DNA of 64,000 nt from Lacticaseibacillus casei DSM 20011 = JCM 1134 = ATCC 393 (GCF_000829055.1 NZ_AP012544.1:1240001-1304000), one strand, 5' to 3'; positions 28,001 to 36,429 are shown, counted from the first letter of the stretch. Notes: generated from the sequence alone by a model not told the origin. Translations and numbers: made by a program.

Positions 28001-28318
28001 CGCGTGGAAAAGCGTAATGATGATTTGCAGCTGGTGGTAAATCGGATTCAGGATGCACAACCGTTATTAGCTAGCCTGCCAAGTGCCGAATTATTCATTC
28101 GGCTGGACGCGAAGGATACGACTTTGCGAACCGATTTACTGAAAAAATTGCAAGCCGCTCATGGAACAACACCTGTTATCACTGTGGACACTGCTACTCG
28201 TGAAAGTATTTTGTTAGACAAGCGTTACTGGGTCAAGGCTGATACAACATTGGTGGAAGCCCTGAAGTCACAGTTCGGCGCCAACAATGTGGTCCTAAGA
28301 ACGCGGCAGGAGTCCTAG
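25022..28318 (+). CDS. dnaE: DNA polymerase III subunit alpha DnaE
   Basis: Family C replicative polymerase. In Bacillota, DnaE extends RNA primers before PolC takes over, and also works in translesion synthesis. It has 1098 residues: PHP domain (1-200), palm with GAGRGSAAGSLVSYAL near 336 and catalytic PDIDLDIPD near 374, fingers, tandem helix-hairpin-helix, and a C-terminal OB fold (about 925-1010: VSDLKEGQTVNILLLV). The PHP metal site is degenerate: the first motif is QLQVHSNYTLL instead of HLHVHS..., and LTDTN replaces TDH. The N-terminal MTFTQLQVHS fits the DnaE start. Confidence 0.95.
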   Translation: MTFTQLQVHSNYTLLHSPLALPDLIQAAKTRGYTAIALTDTNVVYGLVEFYRQAKAAGLKPLLGMQIDIDDARLLVIAENNTGYHQLLKLSTQIMLAKTPVKFADLLPLTGLAAIALPDSPFSEAVTTHHDEQAMAFLTALKAKQPASVYVGVDEARLDSAIPAFIAAHQLEPLALGNVLYRDPTDAFTQKVMVAIDEGSQLNFRDPVLTDAGEAWLKPPTDAAAPFAAAGLQTAVDHTADIAARADVTIDFKQPQLPHYQTPDQIPSKDYLTQLAKSGLDARFHGQPIPEAYQKRLQYELHVIIEMGFADYFLVVWDVMNYAHKVNIMTGAGRGSAAGSLVSYALAITEVDPIEYNLLFERFLNPARAQMPDIDLDIPDNRRGELIQYVHDKYGENHMAQIITFGTFGAKQAIRDVARVFGLSQFESNTWSKAIPNLFHIDLKTAYEQSQPLKNLVADSPKNRMLFQTALALEGLPRHYSTHAAGIVLSEEPLTDTVALQPSGDGLEQTQVPKDDVEALGLLKMDFLGLKNLNILAAASHFVARDTGKPFDPKTIPLDDKPTLNLFARGDTNGVFQFESSGIKNVLRKLHPTAFEDVVAVNALYRPGPMENIDTFIARKNGQEPIAYPDPALTEILKPTYGVLVYQEQVMQVANVMGGFSLGEADLLRRAMSKKKSAVLAAEQDKFIEGAVKQGFPEETAKTVYAYIDRFANYGFNRSHAVAYSKVAFWLAYLKVHYPAAFFAALMNASMNNLPKLRTYVQEAKARKVGLLGPDINASNGGFKLSQGKIRFGLSSVKGMRRDFSEAIFTARQNGPFKNLRDLLQRLDPKWLKADNFKSLILAGAFDTFDANRAQTLANLDELINSVKLAGNDVELFSMLAPKIIKVPEMSASERLEAEAEVLGVYLSGHPVDKYAPLKTQYTLASVSDLKEGQTVNILLLVRHIKRIRTKTGKPMAFVDGQDATGNVSLTVFPNLYPTIEDLTTDMVVFVNGRVEKRNDDLQLVVNRIQDAQPLLASLPSAELFIRLDAKDTTLRTDLLKKLQAAHGTTPVITVDTATRESILLDKRYWVKADTTLVEALKSQFGANNVVLRTRQES

Positions 28319-28324
28319 AGAAAA

Positions 28325-28347
28325 TTGAAAAATGTTCTCATTTTCAA
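28325..28347 (+). other. Inverted repeat between dnaE and pfkA
   Basis: TTGAAAA (28325-28331) and TTTTCAA (28341-28347) form an imperfect palindrome around ATGTTCTCA, just after the dnaE stop and upstream of the pfkA -10. There is no T run, so an operator role is as likely as a terminator role. Confidence 0.4.
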
Positions 28348-28366
28348 GGACTTTGTTTCAGAAAAG

Positions 28367-28375
28367 TGGTAAACT
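28367..28375 (+). promoter_or_regulatory. Candidate extended -10 promoter of pfkA-pyk
   Basis: TGGTAAACT (TG-n-TAAACT) lies 55 bases upstream of the pfkA ATG. No strong -35 is seen. Tentative. Confidence 0.45.
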
Positions 28376-28429
28376 CAATGAGTATTTGTGGTAGGACATA
28401 TCGCAAAAGAATATGCATGAGGTGAAATA

Positions 28430-29389
28430 ATGAAACGCATTGGTATTTTGACCAGTGGCGGCGATGCACCAGGCATGAACGCTGCGGTCCGGGCTGTTGC
28501 TCGCAAGGCGATGCATGAAGGCCTTGAAGTATACGGCATCAATTATGGCTTTGCCGGATTAGTTGCTGGCGATATTTTTAAAATGAGCGAGTCAACTGTC
28601 GGCGATAAGATTCAGCGTGGCGGGACCATGCTGTACTCGGCACGCTATCCGCAATTTGCTCAAGAAGAAGGCCAGTTGCGCGGGGTTGAACAGCTGAACA
28701 AGTTCGGGATTGAAGCATTGGTTGTCATTGGCGGCGATGGTTCTTATCACGGAGCTTTGGCATTGACCCGCCATGGTTTCAATACAATCGGCTTACCGGG
28801 AACGATTGATAACGATATTCCGTACACCGACTTTACGATCGGTTTTGATACTGCGGTCAATACCGTGGTTGAAGCGGTTGACCGGTTGCGTGATACCGCG
28901 GCTTCCCATGAACGTACCTTTGTTGTCGAAGTCATGGGTCGTGAGGCCGGTGACATCGCACTTTGGTCCGGTGTAGCCGGTGGCGCTGAAGATGTCATCA
29001 TTCCGGAACACGACTTTGATGTTAAAAAGATTGCATCGAAGTTGCAAAGTTCCCGTGAACGCGGTCAGAAGCATGCGGTTATTTTGCTTGCTGAAGGCGT
29101 GATGCATGCCGATCAGTTTGCCAAAGAATTGGCAGCTTACGGCGACTTCCAGTTACGTGCAACGGTTCTGGGCCATATTGTCCGGGGCGGTGCACCATCC
29201 GCTCGTGATCGCGTATTGGCTTCACAAATGGGTGCTTACGCCGTTGAACTTTTGCTGGACGGCAAGGGTGCATTAGCAGTCGGCATTGAAAACAACAAGA
29301 TCACGGCCCATGACGTCCGGACCTTGTTTGATGCTAAACACCACGCTGAACTTTCGCTCTACACCTTGGCGGAAGAGTTAACATTTTAA
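28430..29389 (+). CDS. pfkA: 6-phosphofructokinase
   Basis: Allosteric ATP-dependent kinase converting fructose 6-phosphate to fructose 1,6-bisphosphate, the committing step of glycolysis. It has 319 residues, normal for bacterial PfkA. ATP-binding [12 protein letters not shown] near residue 11, GGDGSYHGA near residue 102, and the catalytic segment [20 protein letters not shown] with Asp127 are present. The ribosome site GAGGTGAAATA precedes the ATG. It is 59 bases before pyk, with no terminator between, so the two glycolytic genes form one operon, as is usual in lactic acid bacteria. Confidence 0.97.
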   Translation: MKRIGILTSGGDAPGMNAAVRAVARKAMHEGLEVYGINYGFAGLVAGDIFKMSESTVGDKIQRGGTMLYSARYPQFAQEEGQLRGVEQLNKFGIEALVVIGGDGSYHGALALTRHGFNTIGLPGTIDNDIPYTDFTIGFDTAVNTVVEAVDRLRDTAASHERTFVVEVMGREAGDIALWSGVAGGAEDVIIPEHDFDVKKIASKLQSSRERGQKHAVILLAEGVMHADQFAKELAAYGDFQLRATVLGHIVRGGAPSARDRVLASQMGAYAVELLLDGKGALAVGIENNKITAHDVRTLFDAKHHAELSLYTLAEELTF

Positions 29390-29448
29390 TTTCTGTAAAC
29401 AAACGACATTAACGTCTGTTTAAATAATTGCAAGGAGCGATTTCACTT

Positions 29449-31215
29449 ATGAAAAAAACCAAGATCGTCAGCACACTTGGACCTGCTAGTAACACCACTG
29501 ACATCATCGTTAAGTTGATCGAAGCGGGCGCCAACGTTTTCCGTTTCAACTTTTCCCATGGTGATCACGAAGAGCACTTGGCACGGATGAAGATGGTTCA
29601 CGAGGCTGAAAAGATCACGGGTAAGACCGTTGGTATCATGCTTGATACGAAAGGTGCCGAAATTCGGACCACGCTTGAGGATACCCCAGATGGCACGATC
29701 GAATTCCACACGGGTGATAAAGTTCGCATCTCCATGGATGCCAGTTTGAAGGGTACTAAGGAAAAGGTTGCTGTTACTTATCCTGGTCTTTACGATGATA
29801 CACATGTTGGCGGCCACGTTTTGTTCGATGATGGCTTGATCGACATGAAGATCACCGAAAAAGACGAGAAGAACCGCGAGCTTGTCACTGTTGTTCAAAA
29901 CGACGGTGTTCTTGGCGGTAAGAAAGGTGTCAATGCTCCAGGCGTTGCCATCAATTTACCTGGTATCACTGAAAAAGACTCCAATGATATTCGTTTCGGT
30001 TTGGATCACGGGATCAACTTCATTGCTGCATCCTTTGTTCGTAAGCCTCAGGATGTTTTGGACATTCGTGAACTCCTTGAAGAAAAGAACGCGCTTAATG
30101 TTCAGATCTTCCCTAAGATTGAATCTCAAGAAGGTATCGACAACATCGATGACATCTTGAAGGTTTCTGACGGTTTGATGGTTGCTCGTGGCGACATGGG
30201 TGTTGAAATTCCATTTGAACATGTTCCGATCGTTCAAAAGCGGTTGATCAAGAAGTGCAATGCTTTGGGCAAGCCGGTTATTACCGCTACTCAAATGCTT
30301 GACTCCATGCAGGAAAACCCTCGCCCTACCCGTGCGGAAGTAAACGACGTTGCGAACGCTGTTTTTGATGGTACGGATGCAACGATGCTTTCCGGTGAAT
30401 CTGCTAATGGTGATTATCCGGTTGAATCTGTTGCTGCAATGGCCCGGATCGACGAATATACCGAAGCAGCGATGATGGATCAAGATGCATTTGCCTTGAA
30501 GGAATACAGCAACAAGAACATTACCGAAGCTGTTGGCCAAAGTGTTGCACACACGGCTCGTAACCTCGGCGTCAAGACAATTGTTGCTGCAACCCAATCC
30601 GGTTACACTGCACGGATGATTTCCAAGTATCGTCCGAAGGCTGACATTCTTGCCATTACCTTCAACGAGAAGACCCAACGTGGTTTGATGGTTAACTGGG
30701 GGGTTTACCCAATCATTGCCGACAAGCCTGCTAATACCGATGCCATGTTCGACTTGGCAACCAAGAAGGCTCAAGACCTTGGCTTTGCTAAGGAAGGCGA
30801 TCTGATTCTGATCACTGCCGGTGTTCCTGTTGGTGAATCTGGCACAACCAACGTGATGAAGGTTCAACTTATCGGCTCCAAGCTGGTTCAAGGCTCAGGT
30901 GTCGGTGACGAATCCACGATTGGTAAAGCGGTCATTGCAAGCAATGCGCAAGAAGCTGCTGCTAAGATGCAAAAGGGTGATATTCTGGTTGTTAAGACAA
31001 CCGACAAGGATTACCTGCCAGCAATCGAAAAAGCGGCTGCCTTGGTTGTTGAAACTGGCGGCTTGACCAGTCACGCTGCTGTTGTCGGCATCGCCATGGG
31101 CATTCCGGTTGTTGTTGGTGCTGAAAATGCTACCAGCGTTATCTCTGACGGCCAGATCATTACCGTTGATTCTCGTCGGGGGATTGTTTATAAAGGTGCT
31201 ACCAACGCCCTTTAA
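29449..31215 (+). CDS. pyk: Pyruvate kinase
   Basis: Transfers phosphate from phosphoenolpyruvate to ADP. It has 588 residues, longer than the roughly 470 of the core enzyme, because it carries the C-terminal PEP-utilising (phosphohistidine-like) domain of Bacillus and lactobacilli (about 475-588, with GGLTSHAAVVGIAMG). Core motifs: MKKTKIVSTLGPAS, FRFNFSHG, and the active-site IEAQEG-like segment KIESQEGIDN, then DGLMVARGDMGVE. The start is ATG 29449 with AAGGAGCG nearby. Codon usage is visibly that of a highly expressed gene. Confidence 0.97.
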   Translation: MKKTKIVSTLGPASNTTDIIVKLIEAGANVFRFNFSHGDHEEHLARMKMVHEAEKITGKTVGIMLDTKGAEIRTTLEDTPDGTIEFHTGDKVRISMDASLKGTKEKVAVTYPGLYDDTHVGGHVLFDDGLIDMKITEKDEKNRELVTVVQNDGVLGGKKGVNAPGVAINLPGITEKDSNDIRFGLDHGINFIAASFVRKPQDVLDIRELLEEKNALNVQIFPKIESQEGIDNIDDILKVSDGLMVARGDMGVEIPFEHVPIVQKRLIKKCNALGKPVITATQMLDSMQENPRPTRAEVNDVANAVFDGTDATMLSGESANGDYPVESVAAMARIDEYTEAAMMDQDAFALKEYSNKNITEAVGQSVAHTARNLGVKTIVAATQSGYTARMISKYRPKADILAITFNEKTQRGLMVNWGVYPIIADKPANTDAMFDLATKKAQDLGFAKEGDLILITAGVPVGESGTTNVMKVQLIGSKLVQGSGVGDESTIGKAVIASNAQEAAAKMQKGDILVVKTTDKDYLPAIEKAAALVVETGGLTSHAAVVGIAMGIPVVVGAENATSVISDGQIITVDSRRGIVYKGATNAL

Positions 31216-31246
31216 TCCGGACAGTCAGTTTAACAATGGTTTTCAG

Positions 31247-31276
31247 AAACTCCTGAGGAAACTCGGGAGTTTTTTG
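31247..31276 (+). terminator. Terminator after pyk
   Basis: AAACTCCTGAG / CTCGGGAGTTT stem (one G-T pair), 4-base loop, T run. Confidence 0.88.
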
Positions 31277-31440
31277 ATGGTTGAAATGCGTTCTCATTTT
31301 AGCAATTAACTGCTAGCAAAAATGACTGGGGACTCGTCAGCGATGATCGGGTAGCTTATAATGAAAAGCAGTATGAATTGATGAGATGAATAGCAGGCAG
31401 CCGATGATCCTGATCGGCAAATGATTGGAGGAGCACACCT

Positions 31441-31902
31441 GTGGAAAGTTGGTTATTTTTACTGGCCATTTTGATCATTGCGTTAGTCGGCAAAAATAAG
31501 AGCCTCGTGATCGGCGTTGCTGTCGTGATGGTGCTGAAATTACTACCGCAAACACAGCATTTGATGAAATTGTTGCAGAGTCAAGGCATTAATTGGGGTG
31601 TCACCGTCATCTCGGCTGCGATTATGGTGCCGATTGCGACAGGTGAAATCGGCTTGAAAGAGTTATTGCATGTGATCAAGAGTCCGGCTGGCTGGATTGC
31701 CATTGGTTGCGGCGTTTTAGTGGCGGTGCTGTCTGCCAAAGGTGTCGGTCTGCTAGCCATGAGTCCGGAAATGACAGTTGCTTTGGTTTTTGGCACGATT
31801 TTAGGGGTTGTGTTCTTAAAAGGCATCGCTGCCGGTCCGGTGATTGCTAGTGGCATTACTTATGTTATTTTGATAGCGTTCAACATACTGCCTGGACGGT
31901 AA
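31441..31902 (+). CDS. UPF0756/DUF441 family membrane protein
   Basis: A 153-residue integral membrane protein with four hydrophobic segments and the conserved GINWGVTVISAAIMVPIATG signature (residues about 43-62) of the YtwI/YeaL family, whose function is unknown. The start codon is GTG, with GGAGGAG well placed. It stands alone on the transcript upstream of cvfB with a 29-base gap. Confidence 0.85.
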   Translation: MESWLFLLAILIIALVGKNKSLVIGVAVVMVLKLLPQTQHLMKLLQSQGINWGVTVISAAIMVPIATGEIGLKELLHVIKSPAGWIAIGCGVLVAVLSAKGVGLLAMSPEMTVALVFGTILGVVFLKGIAAGPVIASGITYVILIAFNILPGR

Positions 31903-31931
31903 GGCAAGTCGGATCCAGCTAAAAGGGAGAC

Positions 31932-32825
31932 ATGATCATTAAAATGAAATTCAATGGCCAAATCGTCACCGCACACGTGACGGATCACAATGAAAAAGAA
32001 GTATTCGCTCAGTACGATGGCGTTACCTTGGCAATCGATCGTAAGGAATTAGCAGCTTTGCCTGAGATCGGCAGTGAACTTGAAGGTTTTGCTTATGAGA
32101 ACAAGCATGGTGAAGCCCGGTTAACAACTAAATTACCTAAGGTGGGCCGCGATCACTACGCATTTGCACCGGTTGTTGAAGTACGCCGCGATTTAGGGGC
32201 CTTTGTTGATATTGGCTTACCGGATAAAGATATCGTGGTGAGTGAGGATCAACTGCCTGAGCTCAATCGACTTTGGCCTCAACGCGGAGATCGGCTGATG
32301 ATTGATTTGACAACCGATAAAAAAGACCGGTTGTGGGGCAATCTCGCCGACGAAACGATTATTCGGGCAGTGGCCAATCGTGCCAAACCTGACCAAATGA
32401 ATGCTGATGTGACCGCAACGGCTTATCGCCTGAAAATGGCAGGCACCCGGGTGTTGACAGATGACTTTTACCTTGGTTTTATTCATCCAAGTCAACGTGA
32501 TGTTGAGCCGCGACTGGGTCAGGTGCTCCATGCCCGCGTGATTGGTGTCAGTGATCAAGGCGAACTGAATCTTTCGTTAAAACCACGGGCATACCAGGCG
32601 ATTGGCAACGATGCGGCGATGATTTTGGCAGTCTTGCAACATGATCCTGCTGGCAAGATCGCCTATACCGACAAAAGCGATCCAGATGCGATTAAACAGG
32701 TCTTTGGCATTAGTAAAGGCGCGTTTAAGCGGGCATTAGGTCACTTATTGAAAGCCGGATTGATTAAAGAAGAAGCAGGTTATACGATTTTGTTAAAGAC
32801 AAACGGTAACGCATCTCAGGAGTAA
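31932..32825 (+). CDS. cvfB: S1 RNA-binding domain protein of the CvfB/YitL family
   Basis: A 297-residue RNA-binding protein of the CvfB family: three S1-like domains and a C-terminal winged helix. An S1 motif is clear around residues 72-150 (VEVRRDLGAFVDIGLPDKDIVV is the region) and another near 165-222 (GFIHPSQRD, VIGVSDQGELNLSL). The winged helix is in DAIKQVFGISKGAFKRALGHLLKAGLI. The protein has been linked to virulence gene expression in Staphylococcus; here a general post-transcriptional role is more likely. It is followed 4 bases later by xerD. Confidence 0.87.
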   Translation: MIIKMKFNGQIVTAHVTDHNEKEVFAQYDGVTLAIDRKELAALPEIGSELEGFAYENKHGEARLTTKLPKVGRDHYAFAPVVEVRRDLGAFVDIGLPDKDIVVSEDQLPELNRLWPQRGDRLMIDLTTDKKDRLWGNLADETIIRAVANRAKPDQMNADVTATAYRLKMAGTRVLTDDFYLGFIHPSQRDVEPRLGQVLHARVIGVSDQGELNLSLKPRAYQAIGNDAAMILAVLQHDPAGKIAYTDKSDPDAIKQVFGISKGAFKRALGHLLKAGLIKEEAGYTILLKTNGNASQE

Positions 32826-32829
32826 GAAT

Positions 32830-33711
32830 ATGCACGGGTTGATTGCAGATTTTATTCATTATTTAGATGTTGAGCGAGGCTTGGCGTCCACGACGCAAAT
32901 AAGCTATCAACAGGACTTAATGAGCTTTCAGGCGTGGCTGACCTCGCAAAAACGGACCACCTTTCCGGAAGACTTTGTTGTTATTCAGGCATTTTTGAAA
33001 AAACAAAACGATACGAAAGCGCCTGCGTCAGTCAGTCGCATGATCTCGGCGCTGCGGAAATTTTACCGATTTTTGCTGCGCGAAGGGGCCGTTAAAACCG
33101 ACCCGATGACCAAAATCGATACCCCCAAAAAGGCGCAACACTTACCGGCAACGTTGTCAGGCCCAGAAATCGACGCGCTTATGGCCAAACCGGATATTAC
33201 GAAACCACTTGGCCTGCGTGATCGCGCCATTTTTGAATTGATGTATGCGACCGGGTTGCGCGTGTCGGAACTCATCGAGTTACGCATGGATCAACTGCAT
33301 TTAGCCATGAACTTGTTGCAGGTGACCGGGAAAGGTGACAAGGAGCGGCTCGTGCCAATCAGTCCCCAGGCAACAGAGTGGGTTAATCGATATTTGCGTG
33401 ATGCGCGGCCACGGTTGATTAAGCAGCACCAACCTAAAGCTGTTTTCGTCAATTTTCATGGACATGCGCTCACCCGGCAGGCAATTTGGAAGAATTTAAA
33501 AGCCTATATTGCCAGTGTCGGCATTCAAAAAGATGTCACCCCGCATACGCTGCGGCACAGTTTTGCAACGCGACTGCTTGAAAACGGGGCAGATTTACGG
33601 GTTGTTCAGGAATTATTGGGACATGGTGACATTAGTACGACGCAGATTTACACGCATCTTAGTAATCAGCATTTGGTTGCGGTCTACCATAAAACGCATC
33701 CGCGTGGTTAA
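32830..33711 (+). CDS. xerD: Site-specific tyrosine recombinase XerD
   Basis: Chromosome dimer resolution recombinase acting at dif with XerC. It has 293 residues, the usual length. The N-terminal SAM-like core-binding domain is followed by the catalytic domain with all expected residues: Arg in TGLRVSEL near 146, Lys in GKGDKERLVPI near 170, HTLRHSFATRLLENGADLRVVQELLGH (the region, with His-x-x-Arg and the second His), and nucleophile Tyr in QIYTHLS near 277. The housekeeping neighbours (ribT, scpA, scpB) support a core XerD rather than a phage integrase. Confidence 0.93.
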   Translation: MHGLIADFIHYLDVERGLASTTQISYQQDLMSFQAWLTSQKRTTFPEDFVVIQAFLKKQNDTKAPASVSRMISALRKFYRFLLREGAVKTDPMTKIDTPKKAQHLPATLSGPEIDALMAKPDITKPLGLRDRAIFELMYATGLRVSELIELRMDQLHLAMNLLQVTGKGDKERLVPISPQATEWVNRYLRDARPRLIKQHQPKAVFVNFHGHALTRQAIWKNLKAYIASVGIQKDVTPHTLRHSFATRLLENGADLRVVQELLGHGDISTTQIYTHLSNQHLVAVYHKTHPRG

Positions 33712-33776
33712 GGAGTACATTGCCCCAACGCGGTTTGTATGATAGAGTGTTACGAGAGTATCTCTTGGAGGCAAAT

Positions 33777-34163
33777 ATGCTGGTTAAATACAAAAACGAC
33801 TACGAGAAGATCGCCATGGGACTTTTGTCTTTTATTCCCGATCTCAAAGATGTCGGACACTTGAAGACCGAACTTAAGATGTACACCGAAGACGATTCGC
33901 ATGCGCTGTATTTGTATAAGCAAGGGCATGATTTTGTCGGTGTGATCGGTATCGAGTTAAGTGATGATTTTGTTTTGGTGCGGCATTTGAGCTTTTCACC
34001 GAATTTCCGTGATCAAGCGACCGCTTTTGCCGCATTGACAGAGTTGACGGCGCTTTTTCCTGATAAGAAATTGATGGGTGCTTTAGAGCATGCGTCATTG
34101 ATAGCTGCTTTTAACAAGTTTCGAAAAGAGGATGACCATGGCACTGACACTCGTGCTGAATGA
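33777..34163 (+). CDS. ribT: RibT-like GNAT-family protein
   Basis: A 128-residue N-acetyltransferase-fold protein. Its opening, MLVKYKNDYEKIAMGLLSFIPD, closely follows RibT, the last gene of the Bacillus riboflavin operon. Here it sits beside scpA without the rib biosynthesis genes, as in many lactobacilli. The acetyl-CoA loop is not well preserved: the usual RxxGxG is replaced in FSPNFRDQATAFAAL. Catalytic activity is therefore doubtful. The ATG follows TTGGAGGCAAAT. Its 3' end overlaps scpA by 26 bases. Confidence 0.8.
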   Translation: MLVKYKNDYEKIAMGLLSFIPDLKDVGHLKTELKMYTEDDSHALYLYKQGHDFVGVIGIELSDDFVLVRHLSFSPNFRDQATAFAALTELTALFPDKKLMGALEHASLIAAFNKFRKEDDHGTDTRAE

Positions 34164-34863
34164 TTTCTCCGGACCGTTGGATTTGCTGTGGCATTTGATT
34201 CGGACAAACGAAGTGGATATTTACGATATTCCGATCGCCGAGATTACCACCCAGTACCTTGATTACCTGCACCAGATGCAGGATCTGGCGCTGGATGTAG
34301 CCGGCGATTATTTTGTCATGGCCGCTAATTTAATGGTTTTAAAAAGCCGGCTTTTGTTGCCGCAACCGGAACCGGAAACCACTGAGCCGGAGGAGCCAAC
34401 CGATCCGCGGGCAGATTTAGTGGCCCAACTGTTGACTTATCAGGTTTACCAAGAAGCAGCCAAAGATTTAAAGCACCGGGAAGCTAAGCGGGCACAATCC
34501 TTTGCCAAGCCGACGACATTACCAGACGAGAAAATGGCTGTGCCGCTCGCTCCGGGAACCGTCAAATTGATTGACCTGCAAGCTGCAATGGCTCGGGTGA
34601 TGAAGGCGCAACAGGCGGCCCGCCAGACGATTGCCCATATTGAAACCGAGCCGGTGTCGGTCGAAAAACGCATTGGAGAAGTTCTGAAGACGTTACAAAA
34701 AGACGGCCAGTGTCTTTTTGCTGATTTATTGGCGGTTCATTCGGTTGAGCAAGTGGTTACGACCTTTTTGGCTTTGTTGGAACTGATGAAAAGTGATCAG
34801 GTGATTTGCGAACAAGATGCGCCGTTTGATCCGATCACGGTGACGCTGAAGGAGGCCGCTTAA
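34138..34863 (+). CDS. scpA: Segregation and condensation protein A
   Basis: Kleisin subunit of the Smc-ScpAB condensin that compacts and separates sister chromosomes. It has 241 residues: an N-terminal Smc-head-binding domain (FSGPLDLLWHLIRTNEVDIYDI, the region with the conserved SGPLDLL), a central ScpB-binding helix and a C-terminal winged helix (VEQVVTTFLALLELMKSDQV). ATG 34138 is best spaced from AGAGG; an ATG 6 bases earlier touches it. It overlaps ribT at one end and scpB by one base at the other. Confidence 0.95.
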   Translation: MALTLVLNDFSGPLDLLWHLIRTNEVDIYDIPIAEITTQYLDYLHQMQDLALDVAGDYFVMAANLMVLKSRLLLPQPEPETTEPEEPTDPRADLVAQLLTYQVYQEAAKDLKHREAKRAQSFAKPTTLPDEKMAVPLAPGTVKLIDLQAAMARVMKAQQAARQTIAHIETEPVSVEKRIGEVLKTLQKDGQCLFADLLAVHSVEQVVTTFLALLELMKSDQVICEQDAPFDPITVTLKEAA

Positions 34864-35480
34864 TGGAGCCGGTATTAGAAGCTATTCTGTATACAGCAGG
34901 TGAAAGCGGCGTGACCCTAGGCGAACTTGCCGGGATTTTGGAAATCAGCGAAAGTGCGATGCGCCAACAGCTAGAGGCATATCAGCAAAAGCTGGCCGCC
35001 GACGAGCAGCGCGGCTTACAGGTTCAACAATTTGCTGACCGCTACTACTTGTTAACCAAACCGGCCTTTGCCGCTGCTATCAAAAAGTATTTTGCCGGTC
35101 CGCCTGCTGCTGGTTTGTCACAGGCAGCGCTGGAAGTTTTAGCCATCATTGCTTATCAGCAACCGATTACGCGAATCGAAATTGACGAAATTCGGGGCGT
35201 TCAAAGTTCCGGTGCGCTGACAACATTAGCATCCCGGCAACTGATTAAAGAAGCCGGCCGTAAAGAAGCGCCGGGACGGCCGATTCTGTATGCGACCACC
35301 CAGTTTTTCCTTGATTACTTTGGCCTCAATCGGTTGGCTGATCTGCCGCCATTGGCCGATGCACCTGAAGATACCGGTGAAGTCGATCTTTTTACAGCAT
35401 TTCGTGATGATGGTCAGTCCCAACAGGCTGAAGACGATAAGAAAATGGAGCAAAACCAACAAGATGACAACCAAAACTGA
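34863..35480 (+). CDS. scpB: Segregation and condensation protein B
   Basis: Dimeric winged-helix partner of ScpA in the condensin complex. It has 205 residues: two winged-helix domains, with the family signature SQAALEVLAIIAYQQPITRIEIDEIRGVQS around residues 88-117 (key part AIIAYQQPITR). The C-terminus is an acidic, Gln-rich tail. The ATG shares one base with the scpA stop codon, and the 3' end overlaps rluB by 17 bases, so scpA-scpB-rluB is a tightly coupled operon. Confidence 0.95.
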   Translation: MEPVLEAILYTAGESGVTLGELAGILEISESAMRQQLEAYQQKLAADEQRGLQVQQFADRYYLLTKPAFAAAIKKYFAGPPAAGLSQAALEVLAIIAYQQPITRIEIDEIRGVQSSGALTTLASRQLIKEAGRKEAPGRPILYATTQFFLDYFGLNRLADLPPLADAPEDTGEVDLFTAFRDDGQSQQAEDDKKMEQNQQDDNQN

Positions 35481-36210
35481 ACGATTGCAAAAAGTCATTG
35501 CCAATGCCGGCATCGCCTCACGCCGTCATGCAGAGACGCTCATTGCCTCGGGACATGTGAAAGTCAATGGCCAAGTGACCACTGAAATGGGCATTAAAGT
35601 CGGTCCGCATGATGACGTTGAAGTAGATGGTGTTCCAATTGGCAAAGAAGCTAAACGGTATTTTCTGTTTTATAAACCGCGTGGCGTGATTAGCGCGGTC
35701 GAGGACAACAAAGGCCGGAAAGTCGTCACTGATTATTTTGAAGATATTCGCGAACGACTTTACCCGGTTGGCCGTCTAGACTATGACACCAGCGGTTTGT
35801 TAGTGATGACTAATGATGGCGAGTTAGCCAACCACCTCATGCATCCGCGCTATGCACTCGAGAAAAAGTATGTCGCCAAAGTGGAAGGCATTCCGAATCG
35901 ACCTGCCTTAGCGCCGCTTAAAGCCGGGGTGGTCATTGACGGTAAAATGACGGCACCAGCAAAATTCGAGATTCTGTCGACAGATAAGGCAAAGAAAACA
36001 GCGATTGTGGCGCTCACCATTCATCAAGGCATGAATCATCAGGTGAAGAAGATGTTTAAAACGGTTGGTTTCCCGGTGATCAAGCTGTCCCGTGAAGCTT
36101 ATGGCAACCTGACTCTTGCCGGTTTGCAGCCGGGAGAACACCGTGAGATTAAACCGCAGGAGTTGCATGATTTACGGCAACTTACCGGTGATCAGGACGA
36201 AAAACATTAA
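35464..36210 (+). CDS. rluB: rRNA pseudouridine synthase (RluB/RsuA family)
   Basis: Converts a specific uridine of 23S rRNA to pseudouridine. It has 248 residues: an S4 RNA-binding domain (residues about 5-60, ERLQKVIANAGIASRRHAE) and a catalytic domain with the nucleophile aspartate in GRLDYDTSGLLVMTNDG near residue 104. The later segment NHQVKKMF with GFPVIKLSRE is also typical. The start is ATG 35464, inside the scpB 3' end; a longer in-frame extension overlaps scpB deeply and is rejected. Confidence 0.93.
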   Translation: MTTKTERLQKVIANAGIASRRHAETLIASGHVKVNGQVTTEMGIKVGPHDDVEVDGVPIGKEAKRYFLFYKPRGVISAVEDNKGRKVVTDYFEDIRERLYPVGRLDYDTSGLLVMTNDGELANHLMHPRYALEKKYVAKVEGIPNRPALAPLKAGVVIDGKMTAPAKFEILSTDKAKKTAIVALTIHQGMNHQVKKMFKTVGFPVIKLSREAYGNLTLAGLQPGEHREIKPQELHDLRQLTGDQDEKH

Positions 36211-36236
36211 GTTGTTAACGTTTTCAAGGCAAGTGC

Positions 36237-36265
36237 TTGAATTTAAGCCGCACCTCTGATAAAGT
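36237..36265 (+). promoter_or_regulatory. Promoter for the ribU transcript
   Basis: TTGAAT at 36237-36242, 17-bp spacer, TAAAGT at 36260-36265. It would start RNA at about 36272, just before the riboswitch. Confidence 0.6.
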
Positions 36266-36289
36266 ATGTCTGTAATTAAATAATTGGTT

Positions 36290-36405
36290 CGTCTTCAGGG
36301 CAGGGTGTAATTCCCGACCGGCGGTATAGTCCGCGACCCGCGTTTGCGGTGGAACCGGTGTGAATCCGGTACCGATAGTGATAGTCTAGATGGAAGAAGA
36401 TGGGG
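36290..36405 (+). ncRNA. FMN riboswitch (RFN element)
   Basis: The conserved RFN blocks are visible in order: TCTTCAGGGCAGGGTGTAAT near 36292, CCCGACCGGCGGTATAG, a variable P-stem with GACCCGCGTTTGCGG, GGAACCGGTGTGAATCCGGT, ACCGATAGT and the closing GAAGAAGA. It binds flavin mononucleotide and represses expression when flavin is plentiful. It lies directly upstream of a terminator and then ribU. Confidence 0.95.
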
Positions 36406-36429
36406 CTTTTTTGAATCTGCATTCAATCG

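Noticed and set aside
29956..30891. Minus-strand open frame of 311 codons
   Set aside because: It lies wholly opposite pyk, whose strong codon bias leaves few stops on the other strand. It has no ribosome site or recognisable protein pattern.
32830..33711. XerD as a phage or island integrase
   Set aside because: Standard XerD length and residues, beside ribT-scpA-scpB in core order; no attachment repeats or phage genes nearby.
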